64,000 nucleotides of DNA from CAYSWV01 sp964434865 (GTDB lineage: Bacteria > Cyanobacteriota > Cyanobacteriia > Thermostichales > Thermostichaceae). A program made the position numbers and the translations under genes. The DNA is taken from positions 13,857 to 77,856 of the forward strand of contig CAYSWV010000017.1 of NCBI GenBank assembly GCA_964434865.1, read 5' to 3'. Each line of letters opens with the position of its first letter. Positions within the stretch are counted from its first letter, which is position 1. The notes beneath the pieces are model-generated. The model saw nothing but the letters and a program-made list of their open reading frames with translations, had not been told where the DNA came from and did no database searches. This document shows positions 1 to 8,863 of the stretch, in pieces.

Positions 1-492
1 TCGTTTATCAACTTATGTATTTTATAGCGACATAGAGTTAACTAGTTGTTAAATGTTGTAACTGAAGGAGGTGTCTCAAAACACATTGACCAACTCAGGC
101 ATCAACTTAACTTGCAATATTGATGATCATTAATACTCCGATAGGCGGATTGAAATCTGCCGTGATAATCCCGATTACAAGCCATTTGAACGGACTATCA
201 AACATCCACCTGATGGCTTTGCTGTGATTGGACAGGTGTTATGATCAATGCATGTTCATGTTGAGGAATTTGTCAATTGGGAATTCGTCGATAGATAGTG
301 ATGAGATTTCTCTATTGATCATCTAATCGTCATGGTAGTTCTGAGCGACCCCAGTTCATTCAAAAGAAGTAAGGCCCATTGAGAGTGATCAAAATGGATG
401 AACAGTTCTACATGTGTTCCATGAATGTGACAATCTAGTTGCACTAAAACAAAACCTAGCTTTTAAATAAAGCCAATAATAAGAAGGCTGCC
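1..492. other. Gene-poor left edge with decayed coding remnants
   Basis: No intact gene is visible in these 492 bases on either strand. Two short stretches on the plus strand look like eroded coding sequence: one resembles the end of an S24/LexA/UmuD-type peptidase (134-244), the other a UmuC-like VVLS stretch (332-382). The rest is AT-rich with frequent stops in every frame. Confidence 0.5.
134..244 (+). pseudogene. C-terminal remnant of an S24/UmuD/LexA-like peptidase
   Basis: After an in-frame TAA at 131-133 the plus strand reads an open stretch of 36 codons ending in TGA at 242-244. It contains RRIEI, then DNPDYKPFE, then DGFAVIGQVL at the very end. S24 peptidases (LexA, UmuD, phage repressors) end with the same layout: a KR-x-E strand, a (S/E)NP-x-Y-x-P turn, and a final V-x-G-x-V strand. 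The Ser and Lys catalytic region is absent and no start or ribosome site is present, so this is a remnant, not a gene. A sequence resembling the UmuC start region follows about 90 bases later. The family assignment rests on a short motif and is tentative. Confidence 0.38.
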
Positions 493-1246
493 TCAATGAT
501 CCCCTTGCTTAAAGCTGATATCGCCATAGTTAGCTACCGCTGCTTCTTGAGTACGAAACGTATCCGTCATGATCGCAACTCCTGAGGTTTTCGGTGGCTC
601 GTCACCAAAGGCTACTTTAAAATCCTCATAGACATTGCGCTCTTCTTCAAACCACGTGTTGAGTGGATCGGTTTCATTCCGCAACACCAGCAATTTAACC
701 CGGTTAGACACAGGACTGGTGATCCATTCACCTTGAGCTAGTCCGGCAGCCCAAACATAATTGATAGCTCGCAGAGATGTGACAATTCGGCCAAAGGTAA
801 TGAAGACTCTCGCAGAACACGAATCACCTTCCACTTGAGTTAGATCACAGTTTTGTACTGGTACCTGCACCTTCCACCGCCATTGAATGATCGGATGAGC
901 GGTCAAATCAATTTGAACTTTAGTGGTTAAACCGGAGGAGGCTGACTGGCTAGAAGCTTGAATAACAGTGATCCNNNNNNNNNNNNNNNNNNNNNNNNNN
1001 NNNNNNNNNNNNNNNNNNNNNNNNNNNNNNNNNNNNNNNNNNNNNNNNNNNNNNNNNNNNNNNNNNNNNNNNNNCGTCTTCAACCAATTGATAGTCAGTG
1101 AGCTTAGGAATACTGCGAAATGTTTGGGGTTGCCAACCGGTGGGCAAATCAGTCTCCTGTGATTCCTGCGAAAAAGCACCCACAGATATGACACTGGGGA
1201 TAGAGTCTGCAGATGCTTTGGATTTGAAAGGGTTAAATCGTTTCAT
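493..1246 (-). CDS. DUF3047 domain protein, interrupted by an assembly gap
   Basis: Two coding segments on the minus strand flank the 100-N gap and belong to one gene. The upstream segment begins MKRFNPFKS and reaches LPTGWQPQTFRSIPKLT. The downstream segment carries the DUF3047 hallmarks: WRWKVQVP, RVFITFG, INYVWA, LVLRNETD, EERNVYEDF, GVAIMTDT and YGDISF. The two halves are in different frames, which is expected if the real gap is not exactly 100 bases, so I do not call a frameshift. DUF3047 proteins are exported or envelope-associated and of unknown function. No clear signal peptide is visible. ATG at 1246 lies only 7 bases after the stop of the upstream gene, suggesting one transcript. 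Missing residues cannot be recovered from this assembly. Confidence 0.8.
975..1074. other. Assembly gap (100 N) inside the DUF3047 gene
   Basis: Exactly 100 N, the conventional length for a scaffold gap of unknown size. The reading frame changes between its two sides, so its true length is not 100. The flanking bases are not repeats of each other. Confidence 0.99.
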
Positions 1247-1253
1247 CAGGAGC

Positions 1254-1619
1254 CTAAGCGTTGTCTTGATCTTCAGTAAAACTGACTTGAGTATACAGCC
1301 AATCTGCAATTAATTGAGGACAGTTCTTTTTAAACCACCATAAGCCTAATCGTCGAAACATGGGTTTAGACTTCGCTAAGATCAGTTTTGATAGCCGATT
1401 GAGGGGGCGAATAGGGACTTTTTGATCCACAAGATTGGCAGATCCAATGTCATATAGGCAGTCTAGGATTAATTTGATCGTGACCTCCTCTCGTTCAGCA
1501 AGTAATTGTAACAGTAGCAAGACATCTTGCATTCGAGCTTCTTCCATCTGGATCTTGTCCAGTCTTTCTTTCTCGATTCGCTGTACAGCTCTTACTGATT
1601 TTTCCACAGGGGTCAACAT
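1254..1619 (-). CDS. Conserved hypothetical protein, 121 aa
   Basis: I do not recognise this protein. It has 121 residues, begins with a charged, probably helical stretch (EKSVRAVQRIEKERLDKI, about residues 6-23), continues with a Leu/Glu-rich helix (DVLLLLQLLAEREEV) and ends with a basic, aromatic region (FRRLGLWWFKKNCPQL). There is no signal peptide or membrane span. The length and helical character suit a small soluble or membrane-peripheral protein. It lies directly upstream of the DUF3047 gene (stop at 1254, next ATG at 1246), so both are probably cotranscribed. Codon use resembles the neighbours. Confidence 0.6.
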   Translation of the reverse strand: MLTPVEKSVRAVQRIEKERLDKIQMEEARMQDVLLLLQLLAEREEVTIKLILDCLYDIGSANLVDQKVPIRPLNRLSKLILAKSKPMFRRLGLWWFKKNCPQLIADWLYTQVSFTEDQDNA

Positions 1620-1713
1620 AAATGACTCAAGTACCTAGGTAATCTAATGTAGCTCAGTAACTTGTAACCAGTGTCAAGGTCATTTTAGACGAACTAGGTA
1701 TCACAACCTAATA

Positions 1714-3123
1714 CTAGGCTACTGTCTTTTCAAGAGCTTCCTGGAGATCATGGGTTAACTCCGCTACAGCTTGACGACGATTAGCTTGATAAGCCTCCCA
1801 CCGATCGCTCACTAGTAGGGGTTCTCCTATTTTCACATGAACATAACGCTTACCTAAATCAGGTGACTTTTGTTGCAATGGATCGCTACCCTTCATCCGT
1901 AGGATTAAACGCCGTAGATGTAAAGTGGTTTCTGCAATCCGATCTAGAGTAGGGCGAGTACCCACCTGACGACCTGCGATCCCGATAAAGGTTTCTACTA
2001 ATCTCATATGGCGCATGTGCATTGAGGTTTCTTGTGCGATCTGATCTGCTAAACCTCGCTCAACAGGTGATAAAGCTTGAATATTTTGAATGTCATTGCG
2101 AAAAATTCGGTCCCAACTAGCTTGTTCAATGGCATGGCGACGGTCTACGATTGTGGATCGAGACTTCAACCCTAAAGCCTTTTCGGAAACCTGAAGGGCC
2201 GCATCCATCAAAGCTGCTAGCCGCTCTGCTAAGGTGTCACGTACTTCTTCAATGACTGAGTTATGAGCTAAAACTGAAAATGTTGGCATCGAAGCAGCTT
2301 GATAGCCATAAAAGTGAGCATAATGCTGTTCCATAATAGTCAAGAGGTGAACACATAAATTGAGCATCCGTCGATAAAGATGATCCGCTTGATGCTGATC
2401 GGTGGAGGGGATCTTCAAGGTTGGATCTAACAGCAACCCACTCTCTAGTTCTAGTTGATCTAAGAGTGCTTCTAAACGGGGCAATGCAGCATCAGTATAT
2501 TTGTATATAATTCCAATAGGCAATATTTTCAAATCTTGGGGACTACCAGCTTCAACTAGATCACTAACACCCCAAAACGCTAACTGAGCAGCACCAGGTT
2601 CTAGAGGATTGACCACTTGATTGTGACCATTAATAGTCCCTTCTGGGGCAATGCCAAGAGGGAGATCACCTTTGACAAGTAAGTCCCGAGCTGTTCTTAA
2701 GGCGACTCGATCTAATTTACCGCGATGAATCGGGAAGGCTCCCATCAAGGGCAAGACTTTAGCGACTAAAGGCCCCACCCACAGGGGTAACCCGCGATCA
2801 TAGATAAAGTGAGCATGGCTTAAACCTGAGAGTCTAATCCCTAGCTGCTGGGCTTTTCGAGGTATGTGTTGACCGAGTACCGTGTTAATGCATAACGGAT
2901 CTTCAATACTAGGATGTCGAAAGGCTAGCATTAATCGAGTTTGGCGCCGCTGAAATTGATCAAACAGTTGAACTGCAGTTTCAAGATTATGAGATTCGAT
3001 GGCCGAGACATTGCGATACCAGTGCAACCAGAGTGGGGATAGCCTCTGGACGGTTTTGACAACCCAGGGATTGAGGGTAGGTGGAATAAAGTCTAGTGGT
3101 GGTTGAACCGTTTGTGTCATCAT
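1714..3123 (-). CDS. PlsC-type 1-acylglycerol-3-phosphate acyltransferase family protein
   Basis: The N-terminal half carries the acyltransferase signatures: the catalytic HX4D motif as HPSIED (about residue 70), an acceptor-site region FPIHRGKLDRVALRTARDLL, and the EGT motif in APEGTINGHN (about residue 160). These belong to the LPLAT/PlsC superfamily, which transfers acyl groups to lysophosphatidate or related lipids at the inner membrane. At 469 aa it is nearly twice the length of ordinary PlsC (about 240). The extra C-terminal half is helical and contains no domain I recognise. Similar long cyanobacterial proteins exist, so this is unlikely to be a recent fusion. Substrate cannot be read from the sequence. 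The gene stands alone on the minus strand, divergent from the next gene. Confidence 0.75.
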   Translation of the reverse strand: MMTQTVQPPLDFIPPTLNPWVVKTVQRLSPLWLHWYRNVSAIESHNLETAVQLFDQFQRRQTRLMLAFRHPSIEDPLCINTVLGQHIPRKAQQLGIRLSGLSHAHFIYDRGLPLWVGPLVAKVLPLMGAFPIHRGKLDRVALRTARDLLVKGDLPLGIAPEGTINGHNQVVNPLEPGAAQLAFWGVSDLVEAGSPQDLKILPIGIIYKYTDAALPRLEALLDQLELESGLLLDPTLKIPSTDQHQADHLYRRMLNLCVHLLTIMEQHYAHFYGYQAASMPTFSVLAHNSVIEEVRDTLAERLAALMDAALQVSEKALGLKSRSTIVDRRHAIEQASWDRIFRNDIQNIQALSPVERGLADQIAQETSMHMRHMRLVETFIGIAGRQVGTRPTLDRIAETTLHLRRLILRMKGSDPLQQKSPDLGKRYVHVKIGEPLLVSDRWEAYQANRRQAVAELTHDLQEALEKTVA

Positions 3124-3271
3124 TAAGGGCGTACTGAACTCTTATACATCAACTATAGGCAAGTCAACGGGACGTAAGGTTGAGCATGTGCCAGTTCCTG
3201 GAATGGCTCAAGCCAGACTATACCGTGCAATTGTGACATGTCATTGATGTAAAATCGTTTGAGGTGAGCCG

Positions 3272-3889
3272 ATGTTTGTAGTGGTTGGAGTCGTGATCAT
3301 GGTATCCATTGGGTTAGCCGTTTTCTTCTTGATCCAGCACCCGTTTGGCTTCAATGCAACCTCAACCATCCCGCCTAAAGGCCAACACTTAGGGACCTGG
3401 ACCATTAATTACCATTCGGAATCGGGTAAGGTGAGCGCAGAGTTTCCCGAAGCTGAATTAGCTCGATTCATTATTTACCGATTACATGAAGAATTGTTCT
3501 ATCACGGTAACGGTTCAAAACAAATGGATCAAAGTGGCCCTTTGAGAGAGACGCTCAAGCAGTTATTAAACGATCCTTCAACCTCGATACCTTGGGAGTA
3601 CGCTGACAAAGAGGCCGCTGGCGCTATTGACTTTTCGCTCAGGGGTGATCTGTACGAAGGTGATATGTCTCGACCCGGCCTGATTGGAGTTGTCGATAAG
3701 CCCCAAAAACAGCTCAATGGCATGCTAGCTCTGGTTAAAGAGGCTTTACATCGAGATGTTGAAACCCAGGAACGAGTCAAAATAGGTATCTCTCGACTCA
3801 TCAGTTGGCACGAAGACGAGGGCCCTGTCAATAATGGAAAAGACTTTTGGAGTCGGGCTGTGGCAGCCTATCAGCAGGATCAAGCTTGA
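3272..3889 (+). CDS. Unknown membrane-anchored protein, 205 aa
   Basis: I do not recognise this protein. Residues 1-22 form one hydrophobic segment (VVVGVVIMVSIGLAVFFLI), either an uncleaved signal anchor or a signal peptide without a clear cleavage site, so the rest should lie outside the cytoplasmic membrane. The soluble part has acidic, helical stretches (EFPEAELARFIIYRLHEELF), a GLIGVVDKPQKQL segment and a C-terminal helix ending YQQDQA. No catalytic motif is visible. ATG at 3272 is preceded by GAGGTGAG, a good ribosome site. It is divergent from the acyltransferase gene and precedes the EEP lipoprotein by about 150 bases. Confidence 0.6.
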   Translation: MFVVVGVVIMVSIGLAVFFLIQHPFGFNATSTIPPKGQHLGTWTINYHSESGKVSAEFPEAELARFIIYRLHEELFYHGNGSKQMDQSGPLRETLKQLLNDPSTSIPWEYADKEAAGAIDFSLRGDLYEGDMSRPGLIGVVDKPQKQLNGMLALVKEALHRDVETQERVKIGISRLISWHEDEGPVNNGKDFWSRAVAAYQQDQA

Positions 3890-3921
3890 GTGGGGCCGTT
3901 GTTTCAAGGATAGCTCTCTTT

Positions 3922-3951
3922 GTTAACCGACTCTTACTACTTAAATAACTC
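3922..3951 (+). promoter_or_regulatory. Possible Pho-box-like repeat upstream of the EEP lipoprotein
   Basis: Three 8-base units at an exact 11-base period: GTTAACCG (3922), CTTACTAC (3933) and AATAACTC (3944). The cyanobacterial Pho box is a direct repeat of PyTTAAPyPy(T/A) with 3-base spacers, so the spacing fits. The first unit is a good match, the other two are weak. It lies 91 bases upstream of a gene whose fold is common among phosphate-scavenging nucleases and phosphatases. Confidence 0.25.
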
Positions 3952-4041
3952 ATTCGAGACCGGATTCTTCTACTCTAAGGATGATTTTGAGGAGTCTTAT
4001 CGTTGTTCGGATCACCTCGGGTGGTTCAACAGGGGTTGGCT

Positions 4042-6354
4042 ATGAAAGCTACGCTGAGGCACATCATGGTGAACTATTCAACTTGGTTAACGTATACGCT
4101 TTTACCTGTTTCGATGACCCTAACCTTACTGTGGGGGTGTGGATCTGGATCGATGACTTCCATCTCTACGGCTGAAACGGCTCAAGTGGGAGAGGCAGGT
4201 GTTTTTGCAGTGACAGGACCTAGCGTGAGTGCGGCAGGATTACTACGAATTGATATTGCCTCTGCCGAGGACTTACCCGCTGTACTTGAAGTTCAAAAAG
4301 CTACTTTTCAAGCCCTTGAGCCTGAGATTGTGCCAGGATTTATATCTTATGTGGCCGAGAAAAACTCAGCTTTTATGCCTCTTGCAGCCATTAGTCACCT
4401 CACTTTACCGGGTGCTTCTCAAGCAACGATTCAGTTTGCCACTCCAGCCACCTCCGATGTCTCATTAATTTTCTTGGGCGACCCCACTGAAGTAACCTTT
4501 GATGATTTTGTTATCGTTCGAGCGGTGGCTGATCTACCAGCGGACCTCCGTACCCCTGAGGTGATTGCAACTCGGGCTAGCGAACTCTATGCCACCCGAC
4601 CTGCTGGTCCATATCAAGCTTCTGACTTTGATCCAATTCCTGACAGTGTCAATACCAACTATGTGATTCCCGGATCATTTCCAGCTCCTGATCTGTTAGA
4701 TGCGCTGGTGGTTTATGCTGCTTCGTTTTTACCTGCCGATCTGCGCACAGCTGCCAACATCATTTCGGTAGCAACAACGCTAGCACCTGATATTACTCTT
4801 ACCGAAGCTGATCTAGCGGCTATTCCTGGAGCGACGCTACCGGGTGGTGTGTTGGTAGAACCGACTGTTACCGACATTAGTGCTGGCTCGTTCCAGATTT
4901 CTATTCAAGCAGACACGGTAGTCGATGACAGTTTCACCATTGGACCAGCTACCTTTATCCAGATCACCCCTGTGTTTCCAGGTTTTACCACCTATATTGC
5001 AGATAACAATTCGGCGTTGCTCTCTGTGGATTTAAGTCGGATTGATGATCTTGAGGGGGTGACAGCTGAGACCTGTATTATCGCGCATCAACCGGGTCAA
5101 GATCCCTCTAGTCCGTTTAATCAACTGGCTCGGGCCTCAGGCTGTACCGAAGGGGGTCCAGTGGGGTCGATTCGTTTTGCTCAGTTTAATGCGTCTTTGA
5201 ATCGATCAGCAGCGGGCCAACTGGTTAGTGATCTGACTACACCTGACAGCCCCCAGCCCCAGATCATTGCTGAAATTATTCAACGAGTTAATCCTGATGT
5301 GGTGTTGATCAATGAGTTTGACTACGATGATGCTGAGGTTGCCGCCGAATTGTTCCGTGATCATTACCTCGCTGTGAGCCAGAATGGAGTTCCCGGTGTT
5401 GTCTATCCCTTTATCTATGTAGCTCCTTCCAATACAGGTATAGATTCTGGCTTTGACTTTGATAACAATGGTCAGACTGGGGATCCGGGTGACGCTTTTG
5501 GCTTTGGCTTTTTCCCGGGGCAGTTTGGGATGGTGCTGTATTCCAAGTTTCCGATTGATGAAGCCAATGTCAGAACTTTCCAGAATTTTCTCTGGGCTGA
5601 TATGCCAGGGGCACTTCTACCAGATGATCCCACCACCCCAGACCCTGCAGATTTTTACTCCGCCGCTGAACTGGAGGTGTTCCGACTATCGTCTAAGAGC
5701 CACTGGGACATTCCGATTAACTTTCATGGTCGCACGATTCATGCTTTAGCCAGCCATCCCACCCCACCTGTCTTTGATCCACCTGAGATTGACTTTAATG
5801 GTCGCCGCAATAATGATGAAATCCGGTTTTGGGCTGATTATGTGGTGCCAGGTGCCGGAGATTACATCTATGATGACAATGAGTTTGCAGCCGCCGGCAA
5901 TACCACACCCACAACCCCCAGCGGTGGCCTCAACCCAAGTGCTAGCTTTGTGATCATGGGCGATCAAAACTCTGATCCGAACGATGGCGATAGCGTTCCA
6001 GGTGCCATTGATCAAATATTACTCCTAGATCAAGTCAACACCACCATCACGCCCTCTAGCTTAGGGGGGCCAGATGCAGCAGCTCGTCAGGGAGGGGCTA
6101 ATAGCACTCACCTCAGTGATCCAGCTTTTGACACTGCAGACTTTAATGATGACCCTGCCCCTGGCAATTTAAGAGCCGATTATGTGGTCCCGTCTAGTGA
6201 TCTCACGATCCTTGAGGCTGAGGTCTTCTGGCCATTACCGGGCGATCCACTCTTTGACATTGTGGGAGATTTTGATCCTAACCTTGACCGAGATCTGTTT
6301 CCCTCTGGGTTTATTAGCTCTGATCACCGGCTGATTTGGATTGATCTTGAGTAA
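4042..6354 (+). CDS. Secreted lipoprotein, EEP-fold nuclease/phosphatase with N-terminal repeat modules
   Basis: ATG at 4042 follows AGGGG. The signal peptide ends in a lipobox (LLWGC), so this 770-residue protein should be a lipoprotein. The C-terminal third is an endonuclease/exonuclease/phosphatase fold: IRFAQFNAS opens it, then PDVVLINEFDYDD (metal-binding Glu), RTIHALASHPTPP (His), FVIMGDQNSDPNDGD (the usual GDFN replaced by GDQNSDP), LRADYVVPS and a final SSDHRLIW (catalytic His). This is a metal-dependent phosphoesterase acting on extracellular nucleic acids or phosphoesters. The N-terminal half is built from two modules also found in the trypsin-like lipoproteins near 51.6-56.1 kb: an ATF-x-x-L beta unit, which recurs a second time just before the catalytic domain, and a helical pair with ASDFDPIPDSVNTNYV. 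Substrate is inference. Confidence 0.82.
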   Translation: MKATLRHIMVNYSTWLTYTLLPVSMTLTLLWGCGSGSMTSISTAETAQVGEAGVFAVTGPSVSAAGLLRIDIASAEDLPAVLEVQKATFQALEPEIVPGFISYVAEKNSAFMPLAAISHLTLPGASQATIQFATPATSDVSLIFLGDPTEVTFDDFVIVRAVADLPADLRTPEVIATRASELYATRPAGPYQASDFDPIPDSVNTNYVIPGSFPAPDLLDALVVYAASFLPADLRTAANIISVATTLAPDITLTEADLAAIPGATLPGGVLVEPTVTDISAGSFQISIQADTVVDDSFTIGPATFIQITPVFPGFTTYIADNNSALLSVDLSRIDDLEGVTAETCIIAHQPGQDPSSPFNQLARASGCTEGGPVGSIRFAQFNASLNRSAAGQLVSDLTTPDSPQPQIIAEIIQRVNPDVVLINEFDYDDAEVAAELFRDHYLAVSQNGVPGVVYPFIYVAPSNTGIDSGFDFDNNGQTGDPGDAFGFGFFPGQFGMVLYSKFPIDEANVRTFQNFLWADMPGALLPDDPTTPDPADFYSAAELEVFRLSSKSHWDIPINFHGRTIHALASHPTPPVFDPPEIDFNGRRNNDEIRFWADYVVPGAGDYIYDDNEFAAAGNTTPTTPSGGLNPSASFVIMGDQNSDPNDGDSVPGAIDQILLLDQVNTTITPSSLGGPDAAARQGGANSTHLSDPAFDTADFNDDPAPGNLRADYVVPSSDLTILEAEVFWPLPGDPLFDIVGDFDPNLDRDLFPSGFISSDHRLIWIDLE

Positions 6355-6379
6355 CGTTGACTCTGACTAGAGCGATTGA

Positions 6380-6402
6380 GGGCTAGGGATTCTGGCCCTT
6401 TT
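6380..6402 (+). terminator. Rho-independent terminator after the EEP lipoprotein
   Basis: A 7-bp stem (GGGCTAG pairing with CTGGCCC, one T-G pair), a 5-base loop and then TTTT. It begins 26 bases after the stop codon of the EEP lipoprotein gene. Confidence 0.6.
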
Positions 6403-6571
6403 AGACTTGTAACTTGAATGAAAATAACTCAAGTCATCAAGATCAGAATTACTTGTTAAATTAAATTAGATTCTCTTAATTCGAGTAGGCTAAGGACTAG
6501 GTTTGAGTAAGTATTTAACAGTGTTGCCAGGTTAAGTCACCTTTACTAGGACACGTTATAGCTGAAATAGC

Positions 6572-7006
6572 TTAATTGGCAGGTGGCAAACTACGAAGAT
6601 GCAGGCCAAACTTACCAACAATAACGTTTGAATAGTTCTCAACTCTCACCACCTTACCTTTTGCAATACCTTGGATCAAACGCTTGACCCAAAATTTTTC
6701 AACATCACAGGTATAGTCTTCAGTCCAGTACTTGCTGTTGATCCATTCATCTTCATCCCTTGAGATCAGGCCAGTGCTCAGGACCCGACGTGCCATAGGT
6801 TCGATCTCGAGCCGCTCTCTTGGCGTCTTACTCTCATCCTGTAACACCTTACCTTGAGCTATGCTACGTATTAGTCGTCTTACCCAAAACTTTTCAACAT
6901 CACTTGAATACTCCTCAGTCCAATAGGCCTGGTTGATCAGCTCATCTTCATCTCTAGAGATTAGACCTGTATCTAGGGCCTGCCTCACTATTTGCTCAAT
7001 CGCCAT
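6572..7006 (-). CDS. Small protein made of two tandem copies of one 65-70-residue domain
   Basis: I do not recognise the family. The 144-residue protein is an internal duplication. Copy 1 contains TGLISRDEDELINQAYWTEE, then SDVEKFWVRRLI and AQGKV. Copy 2 contains TGLISRDEDEWINSKYWTED, then CDVEKFWVKRLI and AKGKV. The repeat starts are about 70 residues apart, and the copies are nearly identical over 45 residues, so the duplication is young or strongly constrained. The charged ISRDEDE turn followed by an aromatic helix suggests a small helical fold; there is no signal peptide or membrane span. ATG at 7006, preceded by AGAGGG, is preferred over an in-frame TTG 15 bases upstream. It stands alone between a convergent terminator and the glycan cluster. 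Confidence 0.65.
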   Translation of the reverse strand: MAIEQIVRQALDTGLISRDEDELINQAYWTEEYSSDVEKFWVRRLIRSIAQGKVLQDESKTPRERLEIEPMARRVLSTGLISRDEDEWINSKYWTEDYTCDVEKFWVKRLIQGIAKGKVVRVENYSNVIVGKFGLHLRSLPPAN

Positions 7007-7260
7007 AAGGATCCCTCTCAACTTGCTGGGGCATCTGCCCTTGTTATTGAGTGTGGGCGAAATCGACCTTAAATTGCTCCGCTATATAGCTGAATTGAAG
7101 TAGGCCGGATAACGTACTCCTTTACGCGATCCTGATATGACAAGTATTTCCGCAACTATTTCAGTAGCATTCAGAGGTGTTGGTACACATTTCTATTAAA
7201 TTTAAGTGAAACCACGTAGGCATTTTGATCTGACTGGCCTTTAAAGTTTAAGTAGATCGC

Positions 7261-8835
7261 TCAAGTTTCAGTAGTCAGTAGTTCAAGTCCAATATAAATT
7301 GCAAAGCCATGGTTTAGTAAGATCGGCGTAAACTGTTGCCAATCATGTAGAGCAATCGGAACTAAGAGAATAGCATGTGCTAGGCAATACACTCTAAGTA
7401 ACTGCCGAAATCGTTGATAGCGAGCCGATCGTTGTTGAGAACCTGTTGCAATCCAGCCTTCTGTTTGGCCCTGCAGCAGATCCCAGATCGCAATGAAGTA
7501 AGCCCAGCTAAAGGTGACAGCGGCCTTAACACTATGTAACCCCCAAGCAGCCTGGTTCCAAAGAGGCATCACGATGTAGATCAGCAATAATTTCGGCAAA
7601 AATAAGATGATGACATACCAGTGGACATCCTGATAAAGCCATAGCACCATTACACTGAGTTGAAGTAACGCTACTAGTAAACTCAATGCGGTTGAGGGAT
7701 AATAACAGGCACCACAGAGGTAGATGAGTTTTTGCCAGGTGGGCAGACGACTTTGCCAAAAGAAACGAGATAAAATCAACCGCATACTGCCGCTGCACCA
7801 GCGATAATGTTGTCGAAACAGGGCTTGTACATTATCTGGGCATAGTCCCTTAGCTAGAATGATCGGCAAATATTTGACTTTCCAGCCTTTGTGGATCAGA
7901 GCCACGCCATTATGGACGTCTTCTGAGGCTGGCACTTGAAAAAAGCCGCCATTGGTTTCCAGAGCCCCACGTCGATAGAGGGCATTGGTCCCAACACAAA
8001 TCGCAGATGAACCCAGAAAGTCTCGAGAAGGCTGGATCAAGCGGTAAAAGATCTCTTGACAATAGGCAGCTCCGCGGGCGGTCCAGTTTAGCGTTGAAGT
8101 GGTATCAAAATATTGCGGTGTTTGCAAAATCGCGATGTTAGGATCAGACTTCATCCAAGGAATCAGATGCTCTAGCATGCAGGGGGCAGGAGCAAAATCT
8201 GCATCTAGCACCAGAATAAAGTCCCCTCTTGAGTGCTGATAGCCATAGAGTAAATTACCAGCCTTCTTCTGCTCCCCTCGATTGGGCCGAGATAAGTAAG
8301 TCATGCTGTAGGCCGCGGCCAGTTCTTTCACATCAGCACTATTACCATCGTCTAGCACATAGATCGTGAGAGGTTGATAGGTTAACTGGGAAGCATGAAT
8401 CAGGGTGTTTTCAATAATCTTAAGATCTTCACCACAGGTAGTAATAAACACATCAACAGAGGGACGCTCTTGAGACGTTAGCCCCTGAGTCATCACTTGA
8501 ATGTGATCAGCTAACTTGAAATTTTGACTGACTAGGACAAATAGCAAATGGGGGAGTGTCCACGCTGCTGTGAGGACAATATAAGGTAGATACCACCAAA
8601 ATTGAGTTCGCCAGAGAAACCAACAACTAGAGACCAAAATACACAAGTAGGCCAGCAAGCCTAGCCAGATCCAGGTTTTTGATGGATTCAGATATCGCCA
8701 TCGTTCACTTAAGGTGGGTGGCTGCGGCAGGTAAAGGGCTGGATCTGGTGAGGGGGCATAAGATGGGGCTGCAGGGGTGACTACTGTTTCAGTAGCCTCT
8801 GTATCCGCATTAACATCGAAATCGACTAAAGGCAT
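7261..8835 (-). CDS. Cellulose-synthase-like family 2 glycosyltransferase, membrane-embedded
   Basis: A processive beta-glycosyltransferase of the BcsA/CesA type, 524 residues. Two hydrophobic spans lie in the N-terminal part (residues about 45-105). The cytoplasmic catalytic domain follows, with VFITTCGED, YVLDDGNS, LDADFAP (DxD, about residue 210), PASEDVHNG (catalytic ED, about 304) and QHYRW (QxxRW, about 343). Four or more spans form the C-terminal channel. Such enzymes polymerise a sugar from a nucleotide donor and export the chain. There is no C-terminal PilZ domain, so direct c-di-GMP control of the BcsA type is not visible. The start ATG at 8835 follows AGGTGA. It is the last gene of the cluster, 28 bases after the pullulanase gene. 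Whether the product is cellulose cannot be decided. Confidence 0.85.
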   Translation of the reverse strand: MPLVDFDVNADTEATETVVTPAAPSYAPSPDPALYLPQPPTLSERWRYLNPSKTWIWLGLLAYLCILVSSCWFLWRTQFWWYLPYIVLTAAWTLPHLLFVLVSQNFKLADHIQVMTQGLTSQERPSVDVFITTCGEDLKIIENTLIHASQLTYQPLTIYVLDDGNSADVKELAAAYSMTYLSRPNRGEQKKAGNLLYGYQHSRGDFILVLDADFAPAPCMLEHLIPWMKSDPNIAILQTPQYFDTTSTLNWTARGAAYCQEIFYRLIQPSRDFLGSSAICVGTNALYRRGALETNGGFFQVPASEDVHNGVALIHKGWKVKYLPIILAKGLCPDNVQALFRQHYRWCSGSMRLILSRFFWQSRLPTWQKLIYLCGACYYPSTALSLLVALLQLSVMVLWLYQDVHWYVIILFLPKLLLIYIVMPLWNQAAWGLHSVKAAVTFSWAYFIAIWDLLQGQTEGWIATGSQQRSARYQRFRQLLRVYCLAHAILLVPIALHDWQQFTPILLNHGFAIYIGLELLTTET

Positions 8836-8863
8836 AGTCACCTATTCAGTGAAGTGGCTGGAT

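Noticed and set aside
975..1074. Apparent frameshift in the DUF3047 gene
   Set aside because: The frame change coincides with a 100-N gap of unknown true length, so it is an assembly effect.
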